From Lacipirellula parvula (GTDB taxonomy: Bacteria > Planctomycetota > Planctomycetia > Pirellulales > Lacipirellulaceae), in contig NZ_AP021861.1 of the NCBI RefSeq assembly GCF_009177095.1, forward strand, positions 2,152,501-2,216,500: a stretch of 64,000 bases of DNA, written 5' to 3'. Both the position numbers and the translations under genes were made by a program. Of this stretch, positions 27,801 to 35,620 are shown in pieces. Numbering within the stretch: the stretch's first letter is position 1; each line of letters starts with the position of its first letter. The notes below the pieces were generated by a model. It searched no databases and was not told the DNA's origin. It saw only the letters and a list, made by a program, of their open reading frames with translations.

Positions 27801-29652
27801 CGTGGCGTTGGCCAACGTTTCCGTCTACGCAGATTTGAACCGCAACGGCCAATACGATGCGGGCGAAATCCTCGTCAAGACCGACGCCAACGGCCTGTAC
27901 AACCTGATTGTTCCGACGACGATTGCCGGCGTCATCAATGTCGGCGTCGTTCTGCCATCGCAGTGGAATGCTGTATCGCCTGCAACTTCGAGTCACACCC
28001 GATTTGCGAAGCCTGGCGACGAATTCGACGGCCTCAACTTCTTCATCAAGCCCTCGTCGGACACGATCGGCGGCGCCGGCAACATCGGCGGGATTTTGAT
28101 CGGCTCGGTGTTCCATGATATTGGAACCGGGTCGAACAATACGACCGACGGCATCCGCAAGCCGGGAGAACTCGGTGCGCCTGGATTCACCGTATATATC
28201 GACGCCAACAACAACAATGTGTTGGATCTCGGCGAGACCTCGACGGTGACGAACCAGTTCGGCGCGTACGCCTTCACCAACGTCGCCCCCGGGCAGCGTA
28301 TCGTTCGCGTGGTGACGCCGTCGCCGTACCAATCGACGAAGCCGACCGGCGGACGATACGTCGTCAACCTTGCCGGCAACGGCACGCTTGCCGGCCTAGA
28401 GTTCGGGATCAAGGACACCGCGGTCTTCGATTACGGCGATCTCCCTGACGTTTACGAGACCACGCTCGCTCAGAATGGCGCCCGCCATAAGAAGGGCGAC
28501 TACTACCTGGGGACTCGCGTCGACGGCGAACTCAACGGCGTTCCGTCCACGAATGCCGACTCCGACGATCTGACTGGCTTCGACGATGAAGACGGCATTC
28601 AGTTCGGTGCGATCGTTCCGGGCGGCACGACGAGCCTCATCGTCACCGCTAGCCGTAACAACGGCTATCTGAAGGCGTGGATCGATTGGAACAACGACGG
28701 CGACTTCGACGACGTCGGCGAGCGTCTGGTATTTACCGGCGCCGCGGGAACGACGAACAACTACCTGTTGAGCGGCGGCGCCAACAACCTCACCTTCAAC
28801 GTGCCTGCTGGCGTTAGCGTGGCTAACGTCTACGCCCGCTTCCGTTACGGCGAGGCCACGCTGAGCAGCCCTCGCGGCGAAGCGGTGATCGGTGAAGTGG
28901 AGGATTACCTCCTCTCAGTGGCGGCGCCAGCCCTGCCGCCGATCCCGGCAATCGTCGGACCTTCGGCCGACTTCAACGGCGACGGCAAGGTCGACGGCGC
29001 TGACTTCCTCGTCTGGCAACGCAACTTCGGCAGAACGGACAACGCCGGCCAGGCGCAAGGCAGCACCAACGGCGACGGCGACGTCGATCAGTACGACTTA
29101 CGCGACTGGAAGGATCAGTACGGCACCGTGCCTGTGGCTCCGGCATTGACGGCTGAAGAGGATGGGGGCGAGACGCCGCAAGCGTTGGCTTCCCAACTCC
29201 AATCGCTCAGCACTCCGGCGCTGCCGACCTACGAGACGTTTACCGTCTCTTCGCAGCCTAACTTCGTTCCGTTCACCGGATCGACCGGCTCGGTGAGCAG
29301 CGTGATCGCCACGCCCCAAGCCGCCAGCCGGCTGGAATCGCGTCCGGCGCTCGCCGCACTTGCCGGCAAGCTGACCGACGTCGCTGATCGGCTTCGTGCA
29401 CGGGCCGACAAGTTTGAAGATCGAGCCGACGATGCGCATGAATTCGTCGTTGAATGGCTTAGCGACGTCGCCGACCGCGTCGATGGCGTCGACTTCGAAA
29501 CGGTTCGTCGCGATCGTGCCTTCGATGACTTGTTCGGCTCGCGTCGCCGCCAAGGCTTGCGGACTGAGCATGCCGAAGAAAATGGCGAAGAATTCGAATC
29601 CGACGAAGCTTTTGCGGCGTTCGGAGACCATTTCGAAGTGCCGCGCGGCTAG
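24826..29652 (+). CDS. Giant secreted subtilase (S8) with P-domain, SdrD-like, GEVED and dockerin-like modules
   Basis: The 1608-residue product starts at GTG. Near residue 42 is GFESLESRQVMSAN, a variant of the planctomycete LEPRxLLSA-type N-terminal export or processing motif. The S8 catalytic domain (about 105-470) shows Asp154 in VAVIDSGIQLNHPDL, His195 in WHGTAVAGI, the oxyanion Asn in FASGNDAG and Ser423 in MNGTSAAAPMVSG. A P/Homo-B domain follows (about 628-773: LSYLEFSVPDNNSMTVESVEV). Next come SdrD/carboxypeptidase-like beta modules (about 830-890, 964-1065 and 1088-1190, with DVNGDG and DANNNNVLDLGE), then a GEVED domain (about 1201-1365, ending RGEAVIGEVEDYLLSV). A dockerin-like calcium-binding segment (about 1380-1431) and an acidic, helical C-terminal tail complete it. 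It is likely an extracellular or surface protease. A terminator follows. Confidence 0.93.
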   Translation: MSNSQPRRLNSLFGKRAPKERRPSGVSRKQKKTLGFESLESRQVMSANPVVAPGPANSQSYSSNTLEGYLQILQRELYWQALASGSSAEVATAQVMSIPTDPLVSQQWHLVNSGQQVGNPDYQAIYGVAGQDINVAPVWNKGYTGAGVTVAVIDSGIQLNHPDLAANISKTLGLDALSPNGNGSPRPDQFEPVWHGTAVAGIIGAVANNGIGGSGVAPGVTLVPIRLIDIGQTEQAYIDAFRYAIQDIDITNNSWGGGARELNALTPQMMLALRDSIIFGRGGLGVIHVFASGNDAGPQFNNGFQNIGNWDSSIYDGWQNSRYTITVTGVDHDGMYYNVDGTVTDYAESGANVLVAAPTGSFAAINIADDTGIGSGIITTDLTGTQTSGLGGANIAPNPITGQEYDRDFLTDTDYTSRMNGTSAAAPMVSGVIALMLEANPNLSWRDVQEILVRSARQNAQFERPQNGAGDSTNNLWITNQQPIFQDPDFYDGSVDPFLQTFNPTIDYLQNGPQLYSNGAGYTVAQGYGPYGEQLGYGHGVVDAEMAVELAEQWGVKQQTLAPELTFTTFYTPPGNVPYNLPAAERSNDESGNQIVPGGIGGRSGFIAYWNEYFADNPFSAPDPPDNTRGLSYLEFSVPDNNSMTVESVEVKISISGGTAAALDHTRMMLVSPSGTQSELNHYFYATTNSSYQTSIDGSFIFPGGAGSVDNGGNLVWTFTTNRSWGERSDDAIVYDPVTGEPVGERGWRLYIENYAPTSLGLDAIEIAWHGNPIAAGTQRIQGAIGVDLNRDDIFNYNRAAVVNHDADGTVRLMDENNFFSTRDVEGIQDLTQESFAGNVTVVARRASDGVIVDRFVTGADGNYYFDLAPDDYIISIEDPLGRVAQDDSLTGAGYLSDYKSEWLITRDFFSVWTRDPQNINEVVVDANGVPIPQVGYEDVVAGVKSINFLLDPGDPVLPQVVFTGTAYADVNGDGIFSAGTFNSSNVFSGSDVALANVSVYADLNRNGQYDAGEILVKTDANGLYNLIVPTTIAGVINVGVVLPSQWNAVSPATSSHTRFAKPGDEFDGLNFFIKPSSDTIGGAGNIGGILIGSVFHDIGTGSNNTTDGIRKPGELGAPGFTVYIDANNNNVLDLGETSTVTNQFGAYAFTNVAPGQRIVRVVTPSPYQSTKPTGGRYVVNLAGNGTLAGLEFGIKDTAVFDYGDLPDVYETTLAQNGARHKKGDYYLGTRVDGELNGVPSTNADSDDLTGFDDEDGIQFGAIVPGGTTSLIVTASRNNGYLKAWIDWNNDGDFDDVGERLVFTGAAGTTNNYLLSGGANNLTFNVPAGVSVANVYARFRYGEATLSSPRGEAVIGEVEDYLLSVAAPALPPIPAIVGPSADFNGDGKVDGADFLVWQRNFGRTDNAGQAQGSTNGDGDVDQYDLRDWKDQYGTVPVAPALTAEEDGGETPQALASQLQSLSTPALPTYETFTVSSQPNFVPFTGSTGSVSSVIATPQAASRLESRPALAALAGKLTDVADRLRARADKFEDRADDAHEFVVEWLSDVADRVDGVDFETVRRDRAFDDLFGSRRRQGLRTEHAEENGEEFESDEAFAAFGDHFEVPRG

Positions 29653-29690
29653 TCGTCGGACTATTTACAGTCGATTGGAATAGCTTATAA

Positions 29691-29725
29691 ACCGGCAGGG
29701 GCTTGTCCCCTGCCGGTTTTTTTTT
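29691..29725 (+). terminator. Rho-independent terminator after the giant protease
   Basis: The 11-bp stem ACCGGCAGGGG/CCCCTGCCGGT (29691-29701 with 29707-29717) is followed by a run of nine T. Confidence 0.95.
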
Positions 29726-29748
29726 GTTGGTCCATTAAATGTTTGGAT

Positions 29749-29841
29749 GGAACCGCCGATGAACGCAGATAGACGCAGATAGGATTTGGTTAGTGCTGAA
29801 CTCTATTCCATTTGCGTTTATCTGCGTCTATCCGCGGTTCC
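29749..29841. repeat. Long inverted repeat with internal ACGCAGATA periodicity (family B)
   Basis: The arms at 29749-29783 and 29808-29841 pair imperfectly (GGAACCGC outer ends). Each arm is itself made of repeated words such as ACGCAGATA or its complement at 9- to 10-base spacing. A second member is at 33312-33386. It ends 58 bases before the dihydropyrimidinase start. Confidence 0.9.
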
Positions 29842-29899
29842 GCATTTGTTTTTTCACAGCGTTCTTGGCGGTTCAATCTTTACTCCCCTCGGAGCGCGT

Positions 29900-31279
29900 A
29901 TGAGCTTGCTGATCCAAAACGGCCGCATCGTTACCGCCAGCGACGATTTCGTCGGCGACGTCCTCGTCGAGGGGGAAACAATCGCCGCCGTCGGGCCGCG
30001 GCTGAGCGCTCCCGCGGGCGCCGAAGTGATTGATGCGACGGGCAAGTTCGTATTCCCCGGGTTCATCGACCCGCACGTCCACATTTACCTGCCGTTCATG
30101 GGGACGTTCGCGAAGGATACCTACGCCACGGCGAGTCGCGCCGCGCTTGTCGGCGGCACGACGACGCTGATTGAAATGTGTTGCCCCGCCCGCGGCGACG
30201 ATCCGCTCGAAGCGTTCGAACTCTGGCTCTCGAAGGGGGCCGAAAGCGCCTGCGATTTTACGTTCCACATGGGCGTCTCGCGATTCGACGAAACCACCGA
30301 GGCCGCGATCCGAGAAATCGCCGCCCGCGGCGTCGCTTCACTGAAAGTCTTCCTCGCCTACAAGGGCGCCTTCGGCATCGACGACGGCGAACTCTATCAA
30401 ACGCTCAAGCTTGCCAAAGAACTTGGCCTCATCGTCACCGCCCACTGCGAGAACGAAACGCTGGTCAGCGAACTGCAGCGTCGCCTGCTCGCCGCCGGTA
30501 AGACCGGCCCCGAATGGCACGAGCCATCGCGTCCGCCGCAAGTCGAGGCCGAGGGCGTGCACCATCTGATGACGTTCGCCGAACTCACCGGCGCCCACGT
30601 CTACTGCGTGCACACTTCTTGCCGCGAGGCGCTCGAAGCAGTTCTAGAGGCGCAACTCCGAGGCGTGCATGCGTGGGTCGAAACGGTGATCCCGTACCTG
30701 GTGATTGATAAGACCTACGTCGAACTGCCCAACTTCGAAGGCGCCAAGTACGTGATGTCGCCGCCGCTCCGCGATCCGGTCCATCAGCCGGTTCTCTGGA
30801 ACGCCCTCCGTTCGCGCCTTATCAGCACGGTCGCCACCGATCACGCCCCGTTCGACTTCCATGGGCAAAAAGAGATGGGCCGAGACGATTTCACGAAAAT
30901 CCCCAATGGCATTCCGTCAGTCGAAAATCGCGTCAATCTGCTCTACACGCATGGCGTCTGCCGCGGGCGGATCGATCTGAACACCTTCGTCGACGCTGCG
31001 AGTACGCAAGCCGCCAAGCTCTTCGGCCTCTATCCCCGCAAGGGAACGATCGCGGTTGGCAGCGACGCCGACTTGGTGATTTACGACCCTGCCTACCGCG
31101 GCAAAATTTCCGCGAAGACGCAGCAAATGGCCGTCGATTACAGCGCCTTCGAAGGCTGGGAACTCGAAGGTCGGCCGACGCTCGTCACCGTTCGAGGGCA
31201 GGTGCAGGTCCGCGACGGCAAATTTGTCGGAAAGCTTGGCTCGGGCCAGTTTTTAGCTCGTCCGGCGACCCACTTCTAA
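29900..31279 (+). CDS. Dihydropyrimidinase / D-hydantoinase
   Basis: The 459-residue product is a cyclic-amidohydrolase that opens dihydropyrimidine or hydantoin rings. I chose ATG 29900 (MSLLIQNGRIVTASDDFVGD) with GGAG 7-10 bases upstream; the longer frame to the left runs through the inverted repeat. Metal-site motifs are visible: FIDPHVHIYLPF (HxH), SLKVFLAYKGAF with the carboxylated Lys, VTAHCENE, VYCVHTSC and STVATDHAPFDF with the final Asp. The TIM-barrel is flanked by the usual beta-sandwich pieces (VIDATGKFVFPGF and GSDADLVIYDP). It could take part in pyrimidine breakdown, but no partner genes (preA/preT, beta-ureidopropionase) are adjacent, so it may act on other cyclic imides. Downstream is the TetR-exporter cluster. 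Confidence 0.93.
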   Translation: MSLLIQNGRIVTASDDFVGDVLVEGETIAAVGPRLSAPAGAEVIDATGKFVFPGFIDPHVHIYLPFMGTFAKDTYATASRAALVGGTTTLIEMCCPARGDDPLEAFELWLSKGAESACDFTFHMGVSRFDETTEAAIREIAARGVASLKVFLAYKGAFGIDDGELYQTLKLAKELGLIVTAHCENETLVSELQRRLLAAGKTGPEWHEPSRPPQVEAEGVHHLMTFAELTGAHVYCVHTSCREALEAVLEAQLRGVHAWVETVIPYLVIDKTYVELPNFEGAKYVMSPPLRDPVHQPVLWNALRSRLISTVATDHAPFDFHGQKEMGRDDFTKIPNGIPSVENRVNLLYTHGVCRGRIDLNTFVDAASTQAAKLFGLYPRKGTIAVGSDADLVIYDPAYRGKISAKTQQMAVDYSAFEGWELEGRPTLVTVRGQVQVRDGKFVGKLGSGQFLARPATHF

Positions 31280-31360
31280 GCCACGATTTCAACGGCGTTC
31301 GACGCAAGTCGTTGCTGGCAAGTGACTTGTAAATTTGATTAAACCCGAGTGGAAATTCCA

Positions 31361-31388
31361 TTGCCTCAAACATACCGTACGGTATAGT
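31361..31388 (+). promoter_or_regulatory. Promoter with overlapping palindromic operator of the TetR gene
   Basis: TTGCCT (31361-31366), a 16-base spacer and TATAGT (31383-31388) form a sigma70-type promoter. The perfect 14-bp palindrome ATACCGTACGGTAT at 31372-31385 overlaps the spacer and the -10 box, a typical position for a TetR-family repressor site. Autorepression by the next gene product is the likely meaning. The predicted transcript would begin near 31395, downstream of the GTG at 31393, which supports the ATG at 31429 as start. Confidence 0.75.
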
Positions 31389-31428
31389 TAAGGTGTACTC
31401 CGAAGTTTTATTGGACGATCAAGAGACT

Positions 31429-32049
31429 ATGGCCCGTCCGCCCGCCACCACGCCGAAAGGCATCCTCGAAGCCGCGATCCGCGTCGCCGGCCGCGATGGT
31501 CTGCAAGCGACGACGCTCGACAAAGTTGCCCACGAAGCGGGCGTCACCAAGGGAGGCGTCCTCTATCATTTCGCGTCGAAAGACGAGCTCCTCACACGCA
31601 TGATGGAGCACTTCGCCAACGAGGTGGAGCAGGGGCTCGTGGCCCGCATCGCCGACGACCCCCACGCCGACCGCCGCTGGGTCCGCGCGATGGTCGACAT
31701 GGTCTTCGCTCCCGATGCCCAGTCGGAGAAATCGGCCGAGGGGACGCCGCACGGCATCGCCCCCGAAACCACGCACAAATTTATCATGGCGATGCTCACC
31801 GCGTTCGCCTCGAACCCCGCGCTGCTTGACGTCATCCGCCCGTTCCTGGAGCGGATGCGCGGTCGAATCCAAGCCGAACCGAACTCGGTGGAGCAGGTTG
31901 TCACTTGGCTCGCCGCCGACGGCCTGTTCCTGTGGGAACTGTTCGGCATCGCCCGCCCCGGCGAACCGATGTGGAACGCCATCGTCGACGAACTCCGCCG
32001 CCGTTCCCGCCCCCGCTCGCCCGCCTTTGAAGCTCCGCTCGAAGTGTAA
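31429..32049 (+). CDS. TetR/AcrR family transcriptional regulator
   Basis: The 206-residue product has the TetR-type N-terminal HTH (PKGILEAAIRVAGRDGLQATTLDKVAHEAGVTKGGVLYHFASKDELL), followed by a helical ligand-binding and dimer domain with SNPALLDVIRPFLERMRGRI and TWLAADGLFLWELFGI. I used ATG 31429 because the promoter and operator overlap lies just before a GTG alternative at 31393, and because AAGAG at 31421-31425 fits as ribosome site. A perfect palindrome (31372-31385) in its own promoter suggests autorepression. It lies 61 bases before a DevB-type adaptor gene on the same strand, so it probably controls the DevBCA exporter in response to the exported compound or a toxin. Confidence 0.93.
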   Translation: MARPPATTPKGILEAAIRVAGRDGLQATTLDKVAHEAGVTKGGVLYHFASKDELLTRMMEHFANEVEQGLVARIADDPHADRRWVRAMVDMVFAPDAQSEKSAEGTPHGIAPETTHKFIMAMLTAFASNPALLDVIRPFLERMRGRIQAEPNSVEQVVTWLAADGLFLWELFGIARPGEPMWNAIVDELRRRSRPRSPAFEAPLEV

Positions 32050-32110
32050 CAACGGGCGACTTGCCGTCGCCTAACTGGTTGTCAGCGACCTTGAGAGAAT
32101 TGAGGAACCC

Positions 32111-33271
32111 ATGAGTCCCGTCTGGAGCCCTCCCGCTGGGTCGGCTGTAGAAGATCAGCCGAACGTCGCCGAGCCGCGCACCGCCGCGCGATGCTTCACG
32201 AAGCGCCGACTCCTGCTGCTGGCTGCAATTGTCGCAGTCATCGCCGCCGTGGCGTTCGTTGCCGTTTCGCGTTTGCGCACCGTCGCCACGCCTCCCGAAG
32301 CGGCCGCGCCGGTCGTGCTGAACGTCCACTCGCTCGGCTATCTCGAGCCGAAAACGGAAGTCATCCGCCTCGCCGCTCCCTCGACGTTTGGCGAGCAAGG
32401 CCGCTTGGAGCGTTTGCTCGTTGCTGAAGGCGATACGGTCGCCGCGGGCAGCGTCGTTGCAGTGCTCGACAATTTCAATCGCCGCTCCGCCTCGGTTGCC
32501 GAAGCTGAAGCCCGCGTTGCCGTCGAAGTTTCAAAACTCGCTCAGATCAAGGCCGGCGCCAAGCCGGGCGACCTCGCCGCACAGCGCGCGATGATCAGCC
32601 GTGCGAAGGCGGTGTTGAGTCAGGCGGAAGTCGACCTACACCGCAGCGAACGCCTCCTGAGCACCAAAGCAGTCCCGCAAGCAGAAGTTGATGCCGCCAA
32701 CCTCAAAGTCGAGTCGGCTCGCGAGGACCTGAGCCACGCCGAGTCGACGCTCGAAAGCCTCGCCGAGGTCCGCACGGTCGACGTCGATCAGCAAGAACGC
32801 CAAATCGCCGCCGCCAAGGCGTCGCTCGCAATGGCTCGCGCCGAACTCGAAACAACCGAAGTCCGCTCGCCGATCGACGGTCAGGTACTGAAGGTCTGCA
32901 TCCGCCCCGGTGAACGCGTCAACGAGGACGGCATCGTCGAGCTTGGCGACACGAGCGAGATGTACGCCGTCGCCGAAGTCTACGAAGCCGATCTGCCGCG
33001 CATCAAGCTCGGGCAGCCAGCGACGGTCCGCCTCTTCACGGGCGGCGCCGAGCCGCTCCAGGGCGAAGTCGCCGAGATCGGCATGATCGTCGCGAAGAAA
33101 GACGTCCTCGCGAATGACCCAGTCGCCGACACCGACGCCCGCGTCGTCGAAGTCCGCGTGAAACTCGAACACGAAGCCGCCCGCACCGTACAGCGCCTCT
33201 CCAATGCCCGCGTTGAAGTGACGATCGACGTTGCTGAGGAGCCTTCTACTCAACTGAGCGATAAGAATTGA
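32111..33271 (+). CDS. DevB-type HlyD family membrane-fusion protein of ABC exporter
   Basis: The 386-residue product has an N-terminal anchor (RRLLLLAAIVAVIAAVAFVAVSRL at about 32-55), then a split lipoyl/barrel domain (LNVHSLGYLEPKTEVIRLAA, LLVAEGDTVAAGSVVAVLDN) and a long coiled-coil hairpin (about 135-250: QRAMISRAKAVLSQAEVDLH, RSERLLSTKAVPQAEVDAAN). The second half of the lipoyl domain (TTEVRSPIDGQVLKVCIRPGERV) and beta-barrel end follow. The pattern matches DevB of the cyanobacterial DevBCA exporter. It would bridge the inner-membrane permease with an outer-membrane TolC-like channel, which is not in this window. The Cys and Gly/Leu clues do not define a substrate. Confidence 0.9.
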   Translation: MSPVWSPPAGSAVEDQPNVAEPRTAARCFTKRRLLLLAAIVAVIAAVAFVAVSRLRTVATPPEAAAPVVLNVHSLGYLEPKTEVIRLAAPSTFGEQGRLERLLVAEGDTVAAGSVVAVLDNFNRRSASVAEAEARVAVEVSKLAQIKAGAKPGDLAAQRAMISRAKAVLSQAEVDLHRSERLLSTKAVPQAEVDAANLKVESAREDLSHAESTLESLAEVRTVDVDQQERQIAAAKASLAMARAELETTEVRSPIDGQVLKVCIRPGERVNEDGIVELGDTSEMYAVAEVYEADLPRIKLGQPATVRLFTGGAEPLQGEVAEIGMIVAKKDVLANDPVADTDARVVEVRVKLEHEAARTVQRLSNARVEVTIDVAEEPSTQLSDKN

Positions 33272-33445
33272 ACCACGACGACACTACGGACACGACGAAT
33301 ACAAAGCAAAATGAACCGCAAATGAACGCAAATAAACGCAGATCATTACTGATCTCATCAGCGTCTATTAGCGTTCACTAGCGGTACTGATTTACCACTG
33401 CGTTCTCTTCGTGCTTTTCGTCGTGCCCTTCGTGTCTTCGTGGTT
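33271..33445. repeat. Nested inverted repeats between devB and devC (family D outside, family B inside)
   Basis: The outer arms at 33271-33302 and 33411-33445 pair imperfectly, with repeated words such as CACGACG and TTCGTCGTG or TTCGTG. Inside the loop, a second inverted repeat (33312-33386) of the ACGCAAATA/ACGCAGAT family pairs with itself. The outer left arm begins at the last base of the devB stop codon, and the right arm ends 24 bases before the devC start. Confidence 0.88.
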
Positions 33446-33468
33446 AATCCCCTCAAGGAGTGACACCC

Positions 33469-34623
33469 GTGCCCGCCCGAGCGCCGCTCGCTTGGCTCCA
33501 ACTTAGCTACGGCCGCGTCAAGCTCATCGTCGCGGTCGCCGGCGTCGTCGTCGCCGTGCTGCTGATGCTTATGCAACTGGGCTTCATGCAAGCCGCGTTC
33601 GAAAGCGCGCTGATCGTTCCGCGTCAAATCGACGCCGACCTCATCGTCATCAGTCCGCAATCGCAGGCGATGTTTCGCACCTCGCCGTTTCCGCGACGTC
33701 TCCTCTACCGCTTGCCGGCCGTTCCAGGCGTCGAGTCGGTCCGCGCCGTCTACCTCGGCACGGTGCCGTGGCACAATCCCTGGAAACGAAATGAGCAATC
33801 GATCTTCGTCTACGGCTTCGAGCCGGGCGACCCGCCGCTGAAGTTGCCGGGCCTCGCGGAGAACTGGCCCAATATCTTGCAGACCGACGCCGTCATCTAT
33901 GACGCGAAGAGCAAGCCGATCTTCGGACCCGTCGCCGAGTCCTATCGCCGCGGCGAAAACGTCGAGGTCGAAGTGAATCGCCGCCGCGTCCACGTCGTCG
34001 GCCTTGCCGAAGCGGGCAACTCCTTCGGCATCGACGGCAACTTGTTCACGAGCGATCTCAACTTCTTCCGCATGTTCCCGCAACGCAATGCGGGCGGCGC
34101 CGACCTCGGCCTCGTCCATGTCGAGCCCGGCGTCGACCCGAAGACAGTGCAGGGCGAGCTGCAAAAACTGCTCGGCGTCGAAGCCCGCGTCCTCACCCAT
34201 CAGGAATTTCTTGACTTCGAGCACGGCTACTGGGCCCGCTCGTCGCCGGTCGGCTTCGTCTTCACGCTCGGTGCCGTCGTCGGCTTTTGCATTGGCTTCG
34301 TCATCGTCTATCAGATTCTCTACACCGACGTTTCGAACCACCTCTCGCAGTACGCCACGATGAAGGCGATGGGATTTACTGACAGTTACCTCGTACGGCT
34401 GGTGCTGAAAGAGGCAGTCATCCTCGCCGGGCTCGGTTACTGGCCCGGCGTGCTGCTCGCATGGGGACTTTACGAAATCGCTCGCGCAGCAACGGCGCTA
34501 CCGCTCGACATGACCTGGCAACGCGTCCTCGGCGTGTTTATCACCACGCTGGTGATGTGCCTCATTTCCGGAGTCGTCGCCGTCCGCCGCCTCCGCGCGG
34601 CGCAACCGGCCGATGTGTTTTAG
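33469..34623 (+). CDS. DevC-type ABC exporter permease (FtsX-like)
   Basis: The 384-residue product starts at GTG 33469 with AAGGAG 8 bases upstream; a GTG three codons earlier overlaps that site. It has the DevC opening PLAWLQLSYGRVKLIVAVAG followed by a hydrophobic segment (VVVAVLLMLMQLGFMQAAFE). A large extracytoplasmic domain follows (about 45-265, with ADLIVISPQSQAMF and FPRRLLYRLPAVPGVESV). Three C-terminal membrane segments come next: FVFTLGAVVGFCIGFVIVYQILY, ILAGLGYWPGVLLAWGLYEI and VLGVFITTLVMCLISGVVAV, the FtsX/MacB topology. It works with DevB and DevA as a lipid or glycolipid-like exporter in cyanobacteria; the substrate here is unknown. Confidence 0.92.
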   Translation: MPARAPLAWLQLSYGRVKLIVAVAGVVVAVLLMLMQLGFMQAAFESALIVPRQIDADLIVISPQSQAMFRTSPFPRRLLYRLPAVPGVESVRAVYLGTVPWHNPWKRNEQSIFVYGFEPGDPPLKLPGLAENWPNILQTDAVIYDAKSKPIFGPVAESYRRGENVEVEVNRRRVHVVGLAEAGNSFGIDGNLFTSDLNFFRMFPQRNAGGADLGLVHVEPGVDPKTVQGELQKLLGVEARVLTHQEFLDFEHGYWARSSPVGFVFTLGAVVGFCIGFVIVYQILYTDVSNHLSQYATMKAMGFTDSYLVRLVLKEAVILAGLGYWPGVLLAWGLYEIARAATALPLDMTWQRVLGVFITTLVMCLISGVVAVRRLRAAQPADVF

Positions 34624-34660
34624 TGATTGTCGGCCGCGGCGAAGAAGGTTTCAAATACTT

Positions 34661-34747
34661 AAACACAGAGGCCACAGAGAACACAGAGGAATTGCATTAA
34701 TACTTATACTTGTATTTTCTCCGTGTCCTCTGTGCTCTCTGTGCTAA
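34661..34747. repeat. Long inverted repeat with ACACAGAGG periodicity (family C)
   Basis: The arms at 34661-34689 and 34721-34746 pair, with 8- to 9-base internal words (ACAGAGG and its complement CCTCTGTG). It occupies most of the gap between devC and devA. Confidence 0.9.
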
Positions 34748-34804
34748 ATGCCTTTGTCTGTCGGAAATAAAGGTACCGACGCTGCAATACTTAAGTCGAA
34801 TCCG

Positions 34805-35539
34805 ATGATGACTGTCAATCAAATACAATCTCTGACTGAGCCAGAAGGTGTAGGTAAAGTACCCGTCGTCTCCGGCCGCGGCATCTGCCATTCCTTCGGC
34901 GAGGGCGAACTCAAAAAACAAATCCTCTTCGATGTCGCCGTCGACATCGTCCCCGGCGAGGTCGTGCTCCTCACCGGCCCCTCCGGCAGCGGCAAAACGA
35001 CGCTCCTCACGCTCATCGCCGGCCTCCGCGACGTGCAAGAAGGCCAACTCTTCGTCCTCGGCCACGAGCTCCACGGCGCCACGCGCGATCAATTGGTCGA
35101 AGTCCGCCGCAAAATCGGCTTCATCTTCCAAGCCCATAACTTGCTGCCATTTCTCTCGACGCGGCAGAACGTGGAACTCGTCTTCGAACTCCATCCCAAC
35201 GTCTCGGCCGACGAAGCCCGCGATCGCGCCACGCGGATGCTGCAACTCGTCGGCCTCGGCGATCGGCTCGACTACATGCCTGAAAAGCTCTCCGGCGGTC
35301 AGAAGCAGCGCGTCGCGGTTGCCCGGGCGCTCGTCGCCGGGCCGCAGCTGATTCTCGCCGACGAACCGACCGCCGCGCTCGATGGCAAATCGGGCCGCGC
35401 GGTGGTCGACCTGCTGCAACAGCTTGCCCGCGAGCAGGGCTGCCCCGTGCTGATGGTCACCCACGACACCCGCGTTCTCGACGTCGCCGATCGCGTGATC
35501 CACATGGAAGATGGGCGAATTGCGGAGAATGCCCAATAG
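34805..35539 (+). CDS. DevA-type ABC exporter ATP-binding protein
   Basis: The ATPase has Walker A in LLTGPSGSGKTTLLTLIAGL, Q-loop in FIFQAHNLLPFLSTRQNVEL, the ABC signature LSGGQKQRVAVARAL, Walker B LILADEPTAALD and the H-loop in VTHDTRV. It matches the MacB/LolD/DevA group of small exporter ATPases. I used the ATG at 34805 (244 residues); ATG 34748 would add 19 residues but begins at the last bases of the inverted repeat, and neither start has a clear ribosome site. It powers the DevB-DevC exporter. A palindromic repeat follows immediately after the stop codon. Confidence 0.92.
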   Translation: MMTVNQIQSLTEPEGVGKVPVVSGRGICHSFGEGELKKQILFDVAVDIVPGEVVLLTGPSGSGKTTLLTLIAGLRDVQEGQLFVLGHELHGATRDQLVEVRRKIGFIFQAHNLLPFLSTRQNVELVFELHPNVSADEARDRATRMLQLVGLGDRLDYMPEKLSGGQKQRVAVARALVAGPQLILADEPTAALDGKSGRAVVDLLQQLAREQGCPVLMVTHDTRVLDVADRVIHMEDGRIAENAQ

Positions 35540-35540
35540 A

Positions 35541-35620
35541 AGCCACCGGCTCCGCCGGTGGACGCGTTTCAAGGAAGGTCAGCATTTCTTGCGCTCCGTC
35601 CACCGGCAGAGCCGGTGGCT
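35541..35620. repeat. Inverted repeat GCCACCGGC (family E)
   Basis: The arms GCCACCGGCTCCGCCGGTGG-type at 35542-35563 and GTCCACCGGCAGAGCCGGTGG-like at 35598-35620 are inverse copies, each also a small palindrome. A related element is at 58254-58328. Confidence 0.88.
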
